A stretch of DNA of 44,957 nucleotides, taken from contig NZ_JABXKJ010000099.1 of NCBI RefSeq assembly GCF_017115085.1, positions 1 through 44,957 on the forward strand, given 5' to 3'. Below, in pieces: positions 26,477 to 34,471 of the stretch. How positions within the stretch are numbered: the stretch's first letter is position 1; each line of letters begins with the position of its first letter. A program made the position numbers and the translations under genes. The notes under the pieces are model-generated. The model worked only from the letters and a program-made list of their open reading frames with translations, did not search any database and was not told the origin of the DNA. Origin of the DNA: Nostoc sp. NMS7. Lineage in GTDB: Bacteria; Cyanobacteriota; Cyanobacteriia; Cyanobacteriales; Nostocaceae.

Positions 26477-26488
26477 TGCGTAAGTCCT
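26477..26488. repeat. solo MITE end (TGCGTAAGTCCT)
   Basis: This is a right-hand end of the AGGACTTACGCA family without a visible partner, between the tamB and M16 peptidase 3' ends. Confidence 0.5.
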
Positions 26489-26538
26489 AGATTTGATCCT
26501 CCCTAACCGTTCTCAAAAAGCCGAAAATTAGAATCAGG

Positions 26539-27810
26539 TTATGCGATCGCTCCATTAATTGCTTCTTCTTGACCAACTAAAGATAAGTAAGGTGATTTTA
26601 AATACTTACAAGCTGCGGCGATCGCATCCTTGGCACTCACAGCCGCAATCAATTCTTGGAACTTGGTGTCAAAATCAATTCCTAAGCCCAAAATTTCATA
26701 CCAGCCGTATATTTGAGCGATTTGCCCATTCGTTTGTTTACCCAAAGCGTACTGCCCCAGAATCTTATTTTTAGCAGCTTGCAAGGCGCTTTCGGATACT
26801 TCTGTGGTACATAATAAATCTACCTCTGTACGCAGTCCCTCTAGAGCAATGCTAGTATTCTCCGGTGCTGTACCCATGTAAACCACAAATGACGCTGGAA
26901 ATAGCCTTGTGGAGTAAAAGGCGGATACTTCGTAAGCTAAACCTCGTTTTTCTCGCAATTCCACAAACAAGCGACTAGAAAGCCCATTTCCCAAGTAGGT
27001 ACATAGCAACTTTAGTGGGGCGTAGTCAACAGAACTTACCGATGTTCCCAAATAACCGAGCATGACAATTGATTGTTGTGTCTGTACTGGCTTCAACCTT
27101 ACCTGCGGTTCCACCTTAATTTCAGGTAAATTTAGTATTGGCAGTGCTTGGGCTGTAGTTTGCCAATCACCAAAAACTTCTTCCACCAACGCGACTGCAT
27201 CTGTAGGTGTGACTCTACCAGCAATACTAATTACTAGATTATCTGGACGAAAATAAGTTTGGTGATATTCCACTAAATCCGCACGAGTTAAGCGGCTCAT
27301 GGTAGTTTCATCTCCCAGCACTGACATAGAATAGGGATGATTTTGGTACATTACCTGCCGCATTTGTTCAAAGGCGACATTAAAGGGTTGCTCTTTTTGG
27401 GAACGAATATCTTGGAGTGCTAAACGTCTTTCTAATTCCACTTGAGTTTCGGGAAAAGTAGGCGATCGCAAAATCCGCCCTGCCAATGCTAAAATTTCCC
27501 CAAAATCGGATGTTACCGTTTTGAGAGATAGCAAAAAATAATCAGTACTGGCATCTGTACTCAAACTCGCCCCTACAGACTCAACAATTTCGGCAATTTC
27601 CAAACTAGAAAGACCATCGCATCCCTTTGTCATCACTGCTGATAGTAAATGTGCCAACCCTGCTTGCTCCCGGTTTTCCTGACAACTACCGGCACGCACA
27701 AAGATTCGCGCCGCAATAATATCCGCAGCCGGATTTTCTGCCACCAGCACGACAATGCCATTGTTTAATACAGTGCGATGGATAGGCGATTTTTGCAGCA
27801 AGGTTGTCAT
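26539..27810 (-). CDS. M16 family peptidase-like protein, non-catalytic type
   Basis: The 423-residue protein is an insulinase-family (M16B, PqqF/MPP-like) two-domain protein. The zinc motif HxxEH is degenerate: AGLAHLLSAVMTKG keeps the first His but has Ser and Ala in place of Glu and the second His. The Arg/Tyr region typical of the second subunit is present (LREKRGLAYEVSAFYSTRLF, ILGQYALGKQTNGQ). It should pair with the catalytic subunit encoded just upstream (27905-29170), as alpha and beta MPP subunits do. It starts at the ATG at 27810. The spacer to the upstream gene is 94 bp of short tandem repeats, and both genes run the same way. Substrates are unknown. Confidence 0.93.
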   Translation of the reverse strand: MTTLLQKSPIHRTVLNNGIVVLVAENPAADIIAARIFVRAGSCQENREQAGLAHLLSAVMTKGCDGLSSLEIAEIVESVGASLSTDASTDYFLLSLKTVTSDFGEILALAGRILRSPTFPETQVELERRLALQDIRSQKEQPFNVAFEQMRQVMYQNHPYSMSVLGDETTMSRLTRADLVEYHQTYFRPDNLVISIAGRVTPTDAVALVEEVFGDWQTTAQALPILNLPEIKVEPQVRLKPVQTQQSIVMLGYLGTSVSSVDYAPLKLLCTYLGNGLSSRLFVELREKRGLAYEVSAFYSTRLFPASFVVYMGTAPENTSIALEGLRTEVDLLCTTEVSESALQAAKNKILGQYALGKQTNGQIAQIYGWYEILGLGIDFDTKFQELIAAVSAKDAIAAACKYLKSPYLSLVGQEEAINGAIA

Positions 27811-27811
27811 T

Positions 27812-27902
27812 TATCCTTTGTCCTTTGTCATTTGTCATTTGTCATTTGTCAAAAACTAATGCCCCATGCCCCATGCCCAATGCCCAATGCCCAATGCCCA
27901 AT
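27812..27902. repeat. two short-repeat arrays between the M16 genes
   Basis: TTTGTCATTTGTC-type heptamers (CATTTGT, four copies from about 27820) are followed by CCCAATG-type heptamers (ATGCCCA, about six copies, 27861-27902). Both are low-copy 7-bp tandem arrays of the kind common in Nostoc spacers, and unlike CRISPR they have no unique spacers. Confidence 0.8.
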
Positions 27903-27904
27903 AA

Positions 27905-29170
27905 CTAATACGGTTTAAGTACAGTAACCGCATAATTTTGCGGTGAAAGATACTGTTTAGCTAACTTTTGCAGTTCTTGGGCATCAAAAGACTGAATCTG
28001 TTGGGGATACGTCACAGCTAATTCAGCTTGGGCGATGGTATTGTAATATCCATAAAGCCCCGTTAGCTGATTTGGCGTTTCCGTAGAAAACGCATACTCA
28101 TTACACAGCAACCTGGATGTGCGGACTAGTTCCTGTTCACTAATTTCTCTAGTCTGCAAATCATCCAAATGAGCGCAAATTAAGGACTCAACTTTCTCCA
28201 GATTTTCTGGTTCCAACCAAGCAGTTATTGTAAATAAACTTGATTCCCGTTGTAGAGAAAAACTACTGCAAATTCCTTGTACCAATTGCAAATCTTCTCG
28301 CAAATCGCGCACTAAACGCGAAGTCCGCCCTTCTGCCAATAACACCGACAACATATCTAAACCATAGCTAGTGCGGATTGACTCTACTCCTGGTACAAGC
28401 CACGCCATTAATAATCGTGCTTGTTCGATGCGTGGTAAACGCAGTTCTTGACGGCAAATTCCTGTTATTACTGGCTTGGCTACTTTCTCAAACTGCGGAC
28501 AATTCGAGCGTTCGGCAAAATCAGCAAATGAATGATTTAGCATTTCCCAAGCTGGTTGCTGGGCTATACCTCCAGCAATTACCACCGTCATGTTTTCCGG
28601 CTGATAGTGAGTGCGGTGAAAACAACGCATAGCTTCTGGTGATTGCTGCATCAGTTCTTGCTCAGTACCTAGCACCGAACGTCCATAAGGGTGACGCTGG
28701 TAGATGCTTTGAATCAGAGCTTGGAATCCTATCCAGTCGGAATCGTCTTGACAAGAGCGAATTTCCTCTAGCACCACGTCCCGTTCGCGGCTAAATTCAT
28801 CTTCTGGAATTGCCGCATTCAGCAGTAGTTCTCCCAAGTAGGGCAGAGTATCTTTTAAATAAGGGGCAGCTGTGGTCAGTGAATAATGAGCATAATCATA
28901 GCTTGTCGCCGCATTGCTCACGCCACCTCGGTTTTCAACTTTGTAATCGAACATTCCAGGGGGTAGCGTCGCTGTACCTTTAAAAATCATGTGTTCTAAA
29001 AAGTGCGCCATGCCAAACCACGGTTCTGGCTCTAGGCTTGCTCCAGCACGCACCCAAACATCCGCCACAACTACAGGGGTAGTGGGAATTTCTTGATGAA
29101 TAAACGTTAAACCACTCTCTAGTCGGAAGACCGAGGCTGGAAACACGGTATTAGTTAGTTGTTTTAACAA
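27905..29170 (-). CDS. M16 family zinc peptidase, catalytic subunit
   Basis: The 421-residue metallopeptidase has the intact inverted zinc motif HFLEH (His56, Glu59, His60 in GMAHFLEHMIFKG). The distal Glu lies near residue 136 (FSRERDVVLEEIRS) at the usual spacing. Features of the M16 fold include RGGVSNAATSYDYAHYSLTT and the C-terminal SVLLAEGRTSRLVRDLREDL. It probably cleaves short or unfolded peptides such as transit or signal remnants. No signal peptide is evident, so it is likely cytosolic. It is the first gene of a two-gene unit with the degenerate partner at 26539. Confidence 0.95.
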   Translation of the reverse strand: MLKQLTNTVFPASVFRLESGLTFIHQEIPTTPVVVADVWVRAGASLEPEPWFGMAHFLEHMIFKGTATLPPGMFDYKVENRGGVSNAATSYDYAHYSLTTAAPYLKDTLPYLGELLLNAAIPEDEFSRERDVVLEEIRSCQDDSDWIGFQALIQSIYQRHPYGRSVLGTEQELMQQSPEAMRCFHRTHYQPENMTVVIAGGIAQQPAWEMLNHSFADFAERSNCPQFEKVAKPVITGICRQELRLPRIEQARLLMAWLVPGVESIRTSYGLDMLSVLLAEGRTSRLVRDLREDLQLVQGICSSFSLQRESSLFTITAWLEPENLEKVESLICAHLDDLQTREISEQELVRTSRLLCNEYAFSTETPNQLTGLYGYYNTIAQAELAVTYPQQIQSFDAQELQKLAKQYLSPQNYAVTVLKPY

Positions 29171-29527
29171 TTTTTTGTAGTTTTAACCACAATTTTAGAT
29201 AATTTTGTTATCTTAACTCTGAACGATACCTAATTTAGAATCAAGTTATACAGATTTTGTTTTTATCAGCAGGTATTACTAACTTCAGTAGATTTAACTC
29301 TTTTGTAAGTTGACACTAAAAATGCAAGCCAAGAGCTTACAAATTGGCTCAAGCAATGTAGAACGCTTGGGGGGCTTACTAAAAAGTCGTATTTTCTCCC
29401 AATTCCAGTAGCACTTGTTGCAGTGCTATAAGTTTTTCTGATTTCAATAATTAAAGCTCCCAAATCCTAACTGATTTTGGGAGCTAATAATTTTGAGCTA
29501 ATAATTTTAAGTTCACCGCGACGCCGT

Positions 29528-29660
29528 TTTACCTAAGTTTATGACCTGGTTTAACCAGGTGGGAACTAAATTCCTCGTTTAAAGTTTCCGGGTACATGCC
29601 CGGTTTACTGCCACGAGAACTGTTTGGCTCCCCTGTCTTTAAAGGCATAGATCAAAAAAC
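29528..29660 (-). mobile_element. probable 3' scar of a transposon-like element
   Basis: On the minus strand a 39-codon open stretch ends at TAG in the CTTAGG before 29531. It reads PLKTGEPNSSRGSKPGMYPE and continues SSHLVKPGHKLR. It carries two perfect palindromes: ACCTGGTTTAACCAGGT (29543-29559) and CCGGG-CCCGG around 29588-29602. Subterminal hairpins and an open tail are what IS200/IS605-type (tnpB) 3' ends look like, but I cannot confirm the family and no transposase body remains. Confidence 0.35.
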
Positions 29661-29826
29661 TTGATGGCAGTCACCAACGTCGTAGTGCAACTTCCTCATT
29701 ATAGCTTTCAACAAGATGTTGTGTGTTCAATATTGAAAGTTTCTCAGGAAGCATCTCACTTTTACCTTCTACCCCGTTTGTTTGGAAGTCACTTACAAAC
29801 GGGATGTTGACACCCGCTAATTAAAT

Positions 29827-29849
29827 ATGTATATTCAAAGTATATACAT
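29827..29849. promoter_or_regulatory. inverted repeat upstream of mazEF, likely autoregulatory operator
   Basis: ATGTATAT and ATATACAT form a perfect 8-bp inverted repeat with a 7-bp gap, 83 bp before the antitoxin ATG. MazE/AbrB antitoxins bind AT-rich palindromes in their own promoters, so this is a reasonable operator candidate. Confidence 0.5.
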
Positions 29850-29931
29850 CAGACAAAAATTAGTAAGAGCGTTAGTTCTGCCTTCTTAGAGTTAAGCGTG
29901 TGTATCTCTAACAAAACATTTGGAGATAGCT

Positions 29932-30174
29932 ATGACAGCAGTTGTTGCTAAGTGGGGAAACAGTTTAGCTATTCGGATTCCAAGAGCAGTCGCTGAACAA
30001 GTTCATGTAACAGAAGGAACGGATATAATTTTTACTGTCTCAGGCGACAGTATTATAATTACACCGCGAAAAAGAAAAAAATATACGCTTGATGAGTTAC
30101 TTGAAGGTATGACTCCTGATAATTTTCATTCGGAGTTTGAAACTGGAAACGCTGTGGGGAATGAAGATTGTTAG
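29932..30174 (+). CDS. mazE: AbrB/MazE family antitoxin
   Basis: The 80-residue antitoxin has the swapped-hairpin AbrB fold: VVAKWGNSLAIRIPRAVAEQ, then VTEGTDIIFTVSGDSIIITP. The Arg in RIPR is the usual DNA contact. The C-terminal, unstructured acidic part (YTLDELLEGMTPDNFHSEFE) should wrap the toxin and neutralise it. A GGAG box lies 6 bp before the ATG at 29932, which I prefer to a TTG at 29920. Its stop overlaps the toxin start, giving translational coupling typical of type II toxin-antitoxin modules. Confidence 0.93.
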   Translation: MTAVVAKWGNSLAIRIPRAVAEQVHVTEGTDIIFTVSGDSIIITPRKRKKYTLDELLEGMTPDNFHSEFETGNAVGNEDC

Positions 30175-30611
30175 TTAATTCATACTTTCCTGATCGGGGA
30201 GATATTGTCAAATTAGAATTCGGAGCCATACAACAATTTACGGGGGATTCGATTCAGCGTGCATTTATCCTCAGAGGGTCAGGAATATCATTTGATGACA
30301 TTGCTAGAACATTAAATAATGAACTAGAACAACTTGGGCGTGAGCAGATTGGCTACCGCCCTGTTCTTGTAATGTCTCCAATTAAATACAATCGAATGGC
30401 TTCCTTAGTTTTAGCCTGTCCAATTACTAACAAAACAAAGGGACTCCGTTTTGAAGTTCCTCTTGTTCAAGGAATGAAAACACAGGGGGTTGTGTTAGCT
30501 GACCAGATTAAAACATTGGATTGGAAAGCTAGAAAAGTAACATTTGTTGAAAAAGTTACACAAGATTTAATTGAAGAAGTGCAAGCAAGACTTGAAACAT
30601 TAATTTTATAA
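30168..30611 (+). CDS. mazF: MazF/PemK family endoribonuclease toxin with an unusual insertion
   Basis: The 147-residue protein is a MazF-fold mRNA interferase. The N-terminal strand motif FPDRGDIVKLEF, then GREQIGYRPVLVMSPIKYN and LACPITNKTKGLRFEV are all present, with the conserved Arg of RGDIV and the Thr of PIT. Normal family members have only about four residues between the DIVxLxF strand and GxEQxGxRP. Here residues 19-56 insert about 33 extra residues (AFILRGSGISFDDIARTLNN) that look helical. The start is a TTG at 30168 overlapping the antitoxin by 7 bp, and no ATG fits. MazE is its cognate antitoxin. Whether it is still active is open. Confidence 0.88.
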   Translation: MLVNSYFPDRGDIVKLEFGAIQQFTGDSIQRAFILRGSGISFDDIARTLNNELEQLGREQIGYRPVLVMSPIKYNRMASLVLACPITNKTKGLRFEVPLVQGMKTQGVVLADQIKTLDWKARKVTFVEKVTQDLIEEVQARLETLIL

Positions 30612-30657
30612 CTGTAAAAAGTGCTATAGTATGCAGCTTGACTATCTTCCCATAATT

Positions 30658-30737
30658 ACATCATGTCCGCCAAATTAACTATAAAGAACCGGCCGGGTGG
30701 GTTGCGGGTATTATGCTTAATTGCCCGGACATCATAT
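30658..30737. repeat. short relative of the ATATCATGTCCGC element, copy 3
   Basis: ACATCATGTCCGC (30658-30670) and CCCGGACATCATAT (30724-30737) are imperfect ends of the family found complete at 4796 and 40435. The inside is only about 50 bp and keeps AAAGAACC and a GC-rich arm (GGCCGGGTGGG). It separates mazF from the convergent purK. Confidence 0.55.
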
Positions 30738-30782
30738 TACAGCGATATTTGCAAAAGTCAGATGCTCGCATTTGTGAGCAAT

Positions 30783-31940
30783 TTACCTGGGATACCAGAT
30801 AGATTCTATGCTGTGGGCAATGGGGTACGCCGATTCTCTATTTTGATTATCTAGCAAAACGGTGACATGTCCCAACTTTCGCCCAGGACGTGATTCTGTC
30901 TTCCCATACCAGTGAACGTGCGCCTGGGGAATCTCTGCTATTTGTTGACGCTGACTTTGGTAGTCGCTGTGAGAATTTTCATACCCCAGGAGGTTGACCA
31001 TCACAGCGCCAGCACACTGCAAAGCCGCATTTCCCAAAGGTAAACCACAAACGGCTCTTAGGTGTTGCTCAAACTGAGAAGTTTCGCAGGCGTCAAGGGA
31101 AAAATGCCCAGAATTGTGAGTACGGGGGGCAATTTCATTTACCAGGATGCCATCAGTAGTGAGAAATAGCTCAATTCCCAAAATTCCGACTACTTCTAGG
31201 CTATTTAATAGAGTATGTGCGATCGCGTGTATTTCTGCTACTTGATTGGGCGTAATCTCGGCTGGCGCAATCACCCGCCGACACACTTGTTGTTCTTGTT
31301 GGGTTTCTACTACTGGATAAGTTACAATTTCTCCCTCTACAGAACGCGCTGCAATTATTGCTAGTTCTCTTTCAAAAGGGACAAATTCTTCTAACAAGAA
31401 AAGTGATTGATTTAAAGTTTTTGTTGTGGTTTCATAACTTAGCTTTTGCTCTAAAGTAGCAAAATCCGTAATTATGAAAGTCCCCTGACCATCATAACCG
31501 TGGCGTCGGGATTTCAGGACTGCTGGCAAACCGAGATATTCTATTTTTGATTTGAGATTTTCCGTCTGGTCAAGGGCGAAAAATTCAGGAACTGGTAAGC
31601 CCAAGTCGCTTAGATAGCAGCGTTGGTGATATTTATCTAAAAGAGGAGCTAAGGCTTCTAATCGTGGGCGAAAACAAACACCTTGCTGTGCTAAAACAGA
31701 TAAAGCTTGTATGTTAACAAATTCGTTTTCAAAGGTGATAATATCACATTTTTGAGCTAATATTTCTGTAGCCCTGGCGTCATCTACCGGAGCGAAAACG
31801 ATTTCTTGGGCAATTGACACAGCCGGGTCGTTTTCACTAGGAGTTTGTATTACCAATTCTACTCCTAGCTGCTGTGCTGCATCCGCCATCATCCAGGCAA
31901 GTTGTCCGCCACCAATTACACCAACACGCTTCATTGACAT
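30783..31940 (-). CDS. purK: N5-carboxyaminoimidazole ribonucleotide synthase
   Basis: PurK uses ATP to carboxylate AIR to N5-CAIR, step 6 of purine synthesis, and feeds PurE. The 385-residue ATP-grasp enzyme begins with the PreATP-grasp motif VGVIGGGQLAWMMADAAQQL. The FENEFVN stretch is the familiar T-F-E-x-E region. The ATP-grasp body includes LKSRRHGYDGQGTFIITDFA and EEFVPFERELAIIAARSVEG. The substrate loop reads NEIAPRTHNSGHFSLDACET, with SQFEQHLRAVCGLPLG after it. The start is the ATG at 31940. It overlaps the end of the upstream pentapeptide gene by 10 bp, and the two are probably co-transcribed. Confidence 0.96.
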   Translation of the reverse strand: MSMKRVGVIGGGQLAWMMADAAQQLGVELVIQTPSENDPAVSIAQEIVFAPVDDARATEILAQKCDIITFENEFVNIQALSVLAQQGVCFRPRLEALAPLLDKYHQRCYLSDLGLPVPEFFALDQTENLKSKIEYLGLPAVLKSRRHGYDGQGTFIITDFATLEQKLSYETTTKTLNQSLFLLEEFVPFERELAIIAARSVEGEIVTYPVVETQQEQQVCRRVIAPAEITPNQVAEIHAIAHTLLNSLEVVGILGIELFLTTDGILVNEIAPRTHNSGHFSLDACETSQFEQHLRAVCGLPLGNAALQCAGAVMVNLLGYENSHSDYQSQRQQIAEIPQAHVHWYGKTESRPGRKLGHVTVLLDNQNRESAYPIAHSIESIWYPR

Positions 31941-32434
31941 CCTAGAGAATCACGAGTTTGCACGCCTGTTTTGGAATTCACACCACTGGCTTTTAGACAC
32001 AGTTCTTTGATTTGCACCCGATCCAAAATTGCATCTGTAAAATCTGCACCGTCTATATTCACATCATTAAATATGGCGCGGAGCAAAAGAGCTTCTTTGA
32101 AAACTGCATCGCTCAAATCTGCCTTAGTCAAGTTTACCTGATCAACCATTGCATTCGTTAAATCTGCTCCGTGAAGATTTGCTTTTGTCATCACCGAAGC
32201 GCTCATGACTGCTCCCCGCAAGTCAGCGTTTGCAAAGTTAGCCAGTTCCATGTTGGCGTTAGAAAACTCCGCAGCTTGCAAACTTTCACCTGAAAAATCG
32301 CGTCTTGACAACTCTGCATTGCTAAATGACAGTGGATGAGTCCAATCTACTGCCAGTGCGGGAGCAGCCACGCACCAGATAATAATTCCTAGAAGGAATG
32401 CCAACCCTTGTCGCCAAAACATATCGAGAGCCAA
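31931..32434 (-). CDS. pentapeptide-repeat protein, thylakoid-lumen or periplasm type
   Basis: The 167-residue protein has a cleavable signal peptide (MFWRQGLAFLLGIIIWCVAA, then PALAVDW with an ALA cleavage site). It has about 16 pentapeptides (residues about 45-140; ANFANADLRGAVMSASVMTK, then ANLHGADLTN). The C-terminus is closed by a conserved cysteine pair (ELCLKAS and DSLGCQ), which could form a disulfide as in lumenal TL17-like proteins. It precedes purK with a 10-bp overlap. A shorter start (M5 at 32422) is possible. The function is unknown, and only location and fold can be inferred. Confidence 0.88.
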   Translation of the reverse strand: MALDMFWRQGLAFLLGIIIWCVAAPALAVDWTHPLSFSNAELSRRDFSGESLQAAEFSNANMELANFANADLRGAVMSASVMTKANLHGADLTNAMVDQVNLTKADLSDAVFKEALLLRAIFNDVNIDGADFTDAILDRVQIKELCLKASGVNSKTGVQTRDSLGCQ

Positions 32435-32656
32435 TTTGGTGTCTAATCACTGCATTTAAGCTTACCGCATTTGAATATTAGCAAGACTAGATCATCCTAA
32501 TTGAGACTTGCAGACGTTTAGTTAGAGAGCGGCAATATAGGAGCGATCGCACTCAATATATAGCGTTTTTTAAGCAACTGAGGTACACTTAAATTTTTTT
32601 TACCAAGGGTTAGTAACTTTGAAAATGTACCTCACTAGGTCGGGAACGACTATATT
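32435..32656. other. spacer
   Basis: This 220-bp stretch contains one HIP1 site (GCGATCGC, 32542) and no coding or RNA signal that I can see. The upstream region of the pentapeptide/purK unit lies on its left side. Confidence 0.4.
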
Positions 32657-32809
32657 TCAGACATCACGCCCTTTGAAAAAATTATATATAGCAAGTCCAA
32701 TGGCTAAAAGCAACACTGCATGAATTAAATTTCCAGCAATATGAAGTGCCAGTCCTAATGCCCAAAAAGCAATCAGTACAACAACAATACCCCAAAGTAT
32801 ATTGAACAT
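32657..32809 (-). CDS. small Lmo0937-like membrane protein
   Basis: A 50-codon frame on the minus strand reads MFNILWGIVVVLIAFWALGL followed by ALHIAGNLIHAVLLLAIGLA and ends FFKGRDV. Two hydrophobic helices joined at a His-Ile-Ala-Gly-Asn turn match the Lmo0937 small membrane protein family, whose members are often general-stress-induced. It is below the usual length cut-off and easily missed. The ATG at 32809 is the only start in frame near the homology, with a weak ribosome site. Confidence 0.8.
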   Translation of the reverse strand: MFNILWGIVVVLIAFWALGLALHIAGNLIHAVLLLAIGLAIYNFFKGRDV

Positions 32810-33458
32810 ATATTTGCTCTGAGTCCAGTAAGTTTTAATTTGCTCATATATTTTACTCCTAGCTTCACTTTAATTCTATTTATCCTCAGAGAGGTATATA
32901 AATAGGACTTACGCAAAGCTACACGCAGTCTGGGGCAATACTTTTCGGGTAAGCGTAAATTACTCCCTCATAGTCTGGGTATTGGTTTTGGGGTAAAGGC
33001 TAAATTCCAAAAGCTTTAGCAGAACCTATCGCTCTTGATAAAGGTAAAACTTGAAATTCCTAACTCTCAAGAAATGCTTTAGCCGGATGACACAATCTCT
33101 ACATGGATTATGCCCACGCTTGTTGATTTGTTCACAATTCTTCATTTTTAAATTTGAATTTTCGGATATAACGAGTTTTATTGAGCAGTAATACTTACTG
33201 ACTTATTTACAATTCTTGACTTTCAATTTGTTAAGTAAAGTTTATTGAATTTCAAAGTCAACAGCCCCGATCACCTGTTAATCTTTTAATTAATGAAAGC
33301 AAGGTTTGAGCGTAATTATATGCGTCTCAAGTGCTTAACAAAGCTTAAAAGTTGGATAATTAGCGTTAATTTTATAGCGATTAGTTAGTTCTTGAGGAAT
33401 CTCTAAGAGTTTATATTCACCCAGTACACACCTTACACAAACTAAACTCCGAAACCCG
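32810..33458. other. 650-bp spacer with one doubtful small frame
   Basis: This region is mostly AT-rich. Besides the MITE end, a 39-codon minus-strand frame at 33026-33145 (MKNCEQINKRGHNPCRDCVI, then RLKHFLRVRNFKFYLYQER) has a CxxC and a basic tail and could be a small protein or a gene fragment. No family is recognised and I do not call it as a gene. Confidence 0.35.
32904..32917. repeat. solo MITE end (AGGACTTACGCAAA)
   Basis: A perfect 14-bp copy of the left end of the element at 10906, with no right end found downstream. Confidence 0.6.
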
Positions 33459-33782
33459 ATGATGAATCATTACTCACTTCAATGGATTGAGGCATGGTGC
33501 CAAGAAAATGGTTGGACAGATTTATTTGTCGAGCGACGTAATAACTTCTGGGCTTTCCCTCCGGGTGGGGTAATGCCGGAACCAATTCCAGTTCATGTTC
33601 TGAGATTAATTAAAGCCGAAAAGGGATTGACTTTTGAAGAACGATTGTGGTCGATGTCCGCAGTAATTTGCACAATCCTAGCTGTTGTTTTTACCTTTGG
33701 CTTCCAGTCTCCGATGCCATTAGTTTTGGCTTTCGCTTTTAACGCCGTTACGGTGGCTCAATTTGAACTTGAAGATGCCTAA
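33459..33782 (+). CDS. conserved hypothetical protein with C-terminal membrane helices
   Basis: The 107-residue protein has a soluble N-terminal half (HYSLQWIEAWCQENGWTDLF, VERRNNFWAFPPGGVMPEPI) and a hydrophobic C-terminal half (residues about 66-85 and 87-101). It looks like a conserved cyanobacterial hypothetical, but I cannot name it. Two adjacent ATGs (33459 and 33462) are possible starts. A strong rho-independent terminator starts 24 bp after the stop, so it is transcribed as a single gene. Confidence 0.8.
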   Translation: MMNHYSLQWIEAWCQENGWTDLFVERRNNFWAFPPGGVMPEPIPVHVLRLIKAEKGLTFEERLWSMSAVICTILAVVFTFGFQSPMPLVLAFAFNAVTVAQFELEDA

Positions 33783-33806
33783 ATTCTTATTTTGGGCTTT
33801 GCTATT

Positions 33807-33846
33807 AAAAACTGCTCTTGTCTACTTTTAGCAAGAGCAGTTTTTA
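33807..33846 (+). terminator. rho-independent terminator
   Basis: AAAACTGCTCTTG and CAAGAGCAGTTTT form a 13-bp perfect stem with an 11-base loop, followed by TTAATTTT. It closes the gene at 33459 and could also terminate leftward transcription because of the A-run on its left side. Confidence 0.88.
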
Positions 33847-33899
33847 ATTTTAGAAAAAGAGACGAAATCACCACAGTTTCAGCTAAAGATTATTAGTAA

Positions 33900-34260
33900 C
33901 TAATTATCGATTGACCAATGCAGCTTCTAAAATTTTGATCGGGTAATGGTTCAAACGATCGTACTTGATGTAAGCTTCGTTGTTCAGTAGCGATCGCCTC
34001 ACAGCGTTGCCTAAATTCAGGCGATAGACTTTGAATTAATCACATATCTTTAGGGATCTTGCTTCAATTTGCCATCATTTTGAGACAGATCGCCATACGC
34101 TGCTTTAACTAAAGATGCTAAAGCATTGGCGATCGCTGGATCAAGGTTTTTGTCATCATTGTCTCCAGAGCATTGATACGCACGTTGAAAACAGGAAATC
34201 AAAGACTAGACAGGCTAATTGATTCTCTATCCACAGTCGCTAAAAGCCCCGCAATCTCAC
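33900..34260 (-). pseudogene. decayed gene pieces, identity uncertain
   Basis: The minus strand holds three consecutive protein-like fragments with breaks. The first is IAGLLATVDRESISLSSL (about 34203-34256). The second is NVRINALE, which after a one-base shift continues as DNDDKNLDPAIANALASLVK and AAYGDLSQNDGKLKQDP, ending at a stop at 34050. The third is SPEFRQRCEAIATEQRSLHQ, continuing VRSFEPLPDQNF and ending near 33900; it resembles the start of some ImmA/IrrE-like proteins. HIP1 sites lie in it. I read this as remains of one or two genes, with low certainty. Confidence 0.35.
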
Positions 34261-34471
34261 CGTGGAATCTCCTAACTCCGTAGATGACGCCGCCAAGATC
34301 ATGAATGATTTTTCAACGGGACAGGTTGTGGCGGCAGGATTGTGAGGTTATGAAAAACTTTTTATAAGGACAGACTTATATATCTTAAGATTAGTAAACG
34401 GGAATCGTTATTTTTCGTCTTAAATTTGTAGCTTACTAAAAACGTGAGGTTATACTGCACTTGAGTAATCT

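Larger units (their letters stand above)
29171..29931. other. 760-bp spacer upstream of mazEF
   Basis: No intact gene is visible. A 65-codon minus-strand frame at 29266-29463 looks random. The middle part (about 29500-29700) is a palindrome-rich mobile-element scar. A further hairpin (CCCGTTTGT / ACAAACGGG, 29784-29811) precedes the mazEF operator at 29827. Confidence 0.55.

Noticed and set aside
27812..27902. Possible CRISPR array
   Set aside because: The units are 7 bp with no spacers, so they are simple tandem repeats.
29266..29463. 65-codon minus-strand frame upstream of mazEF
   Set aside because: Random composition and no conserved motif.
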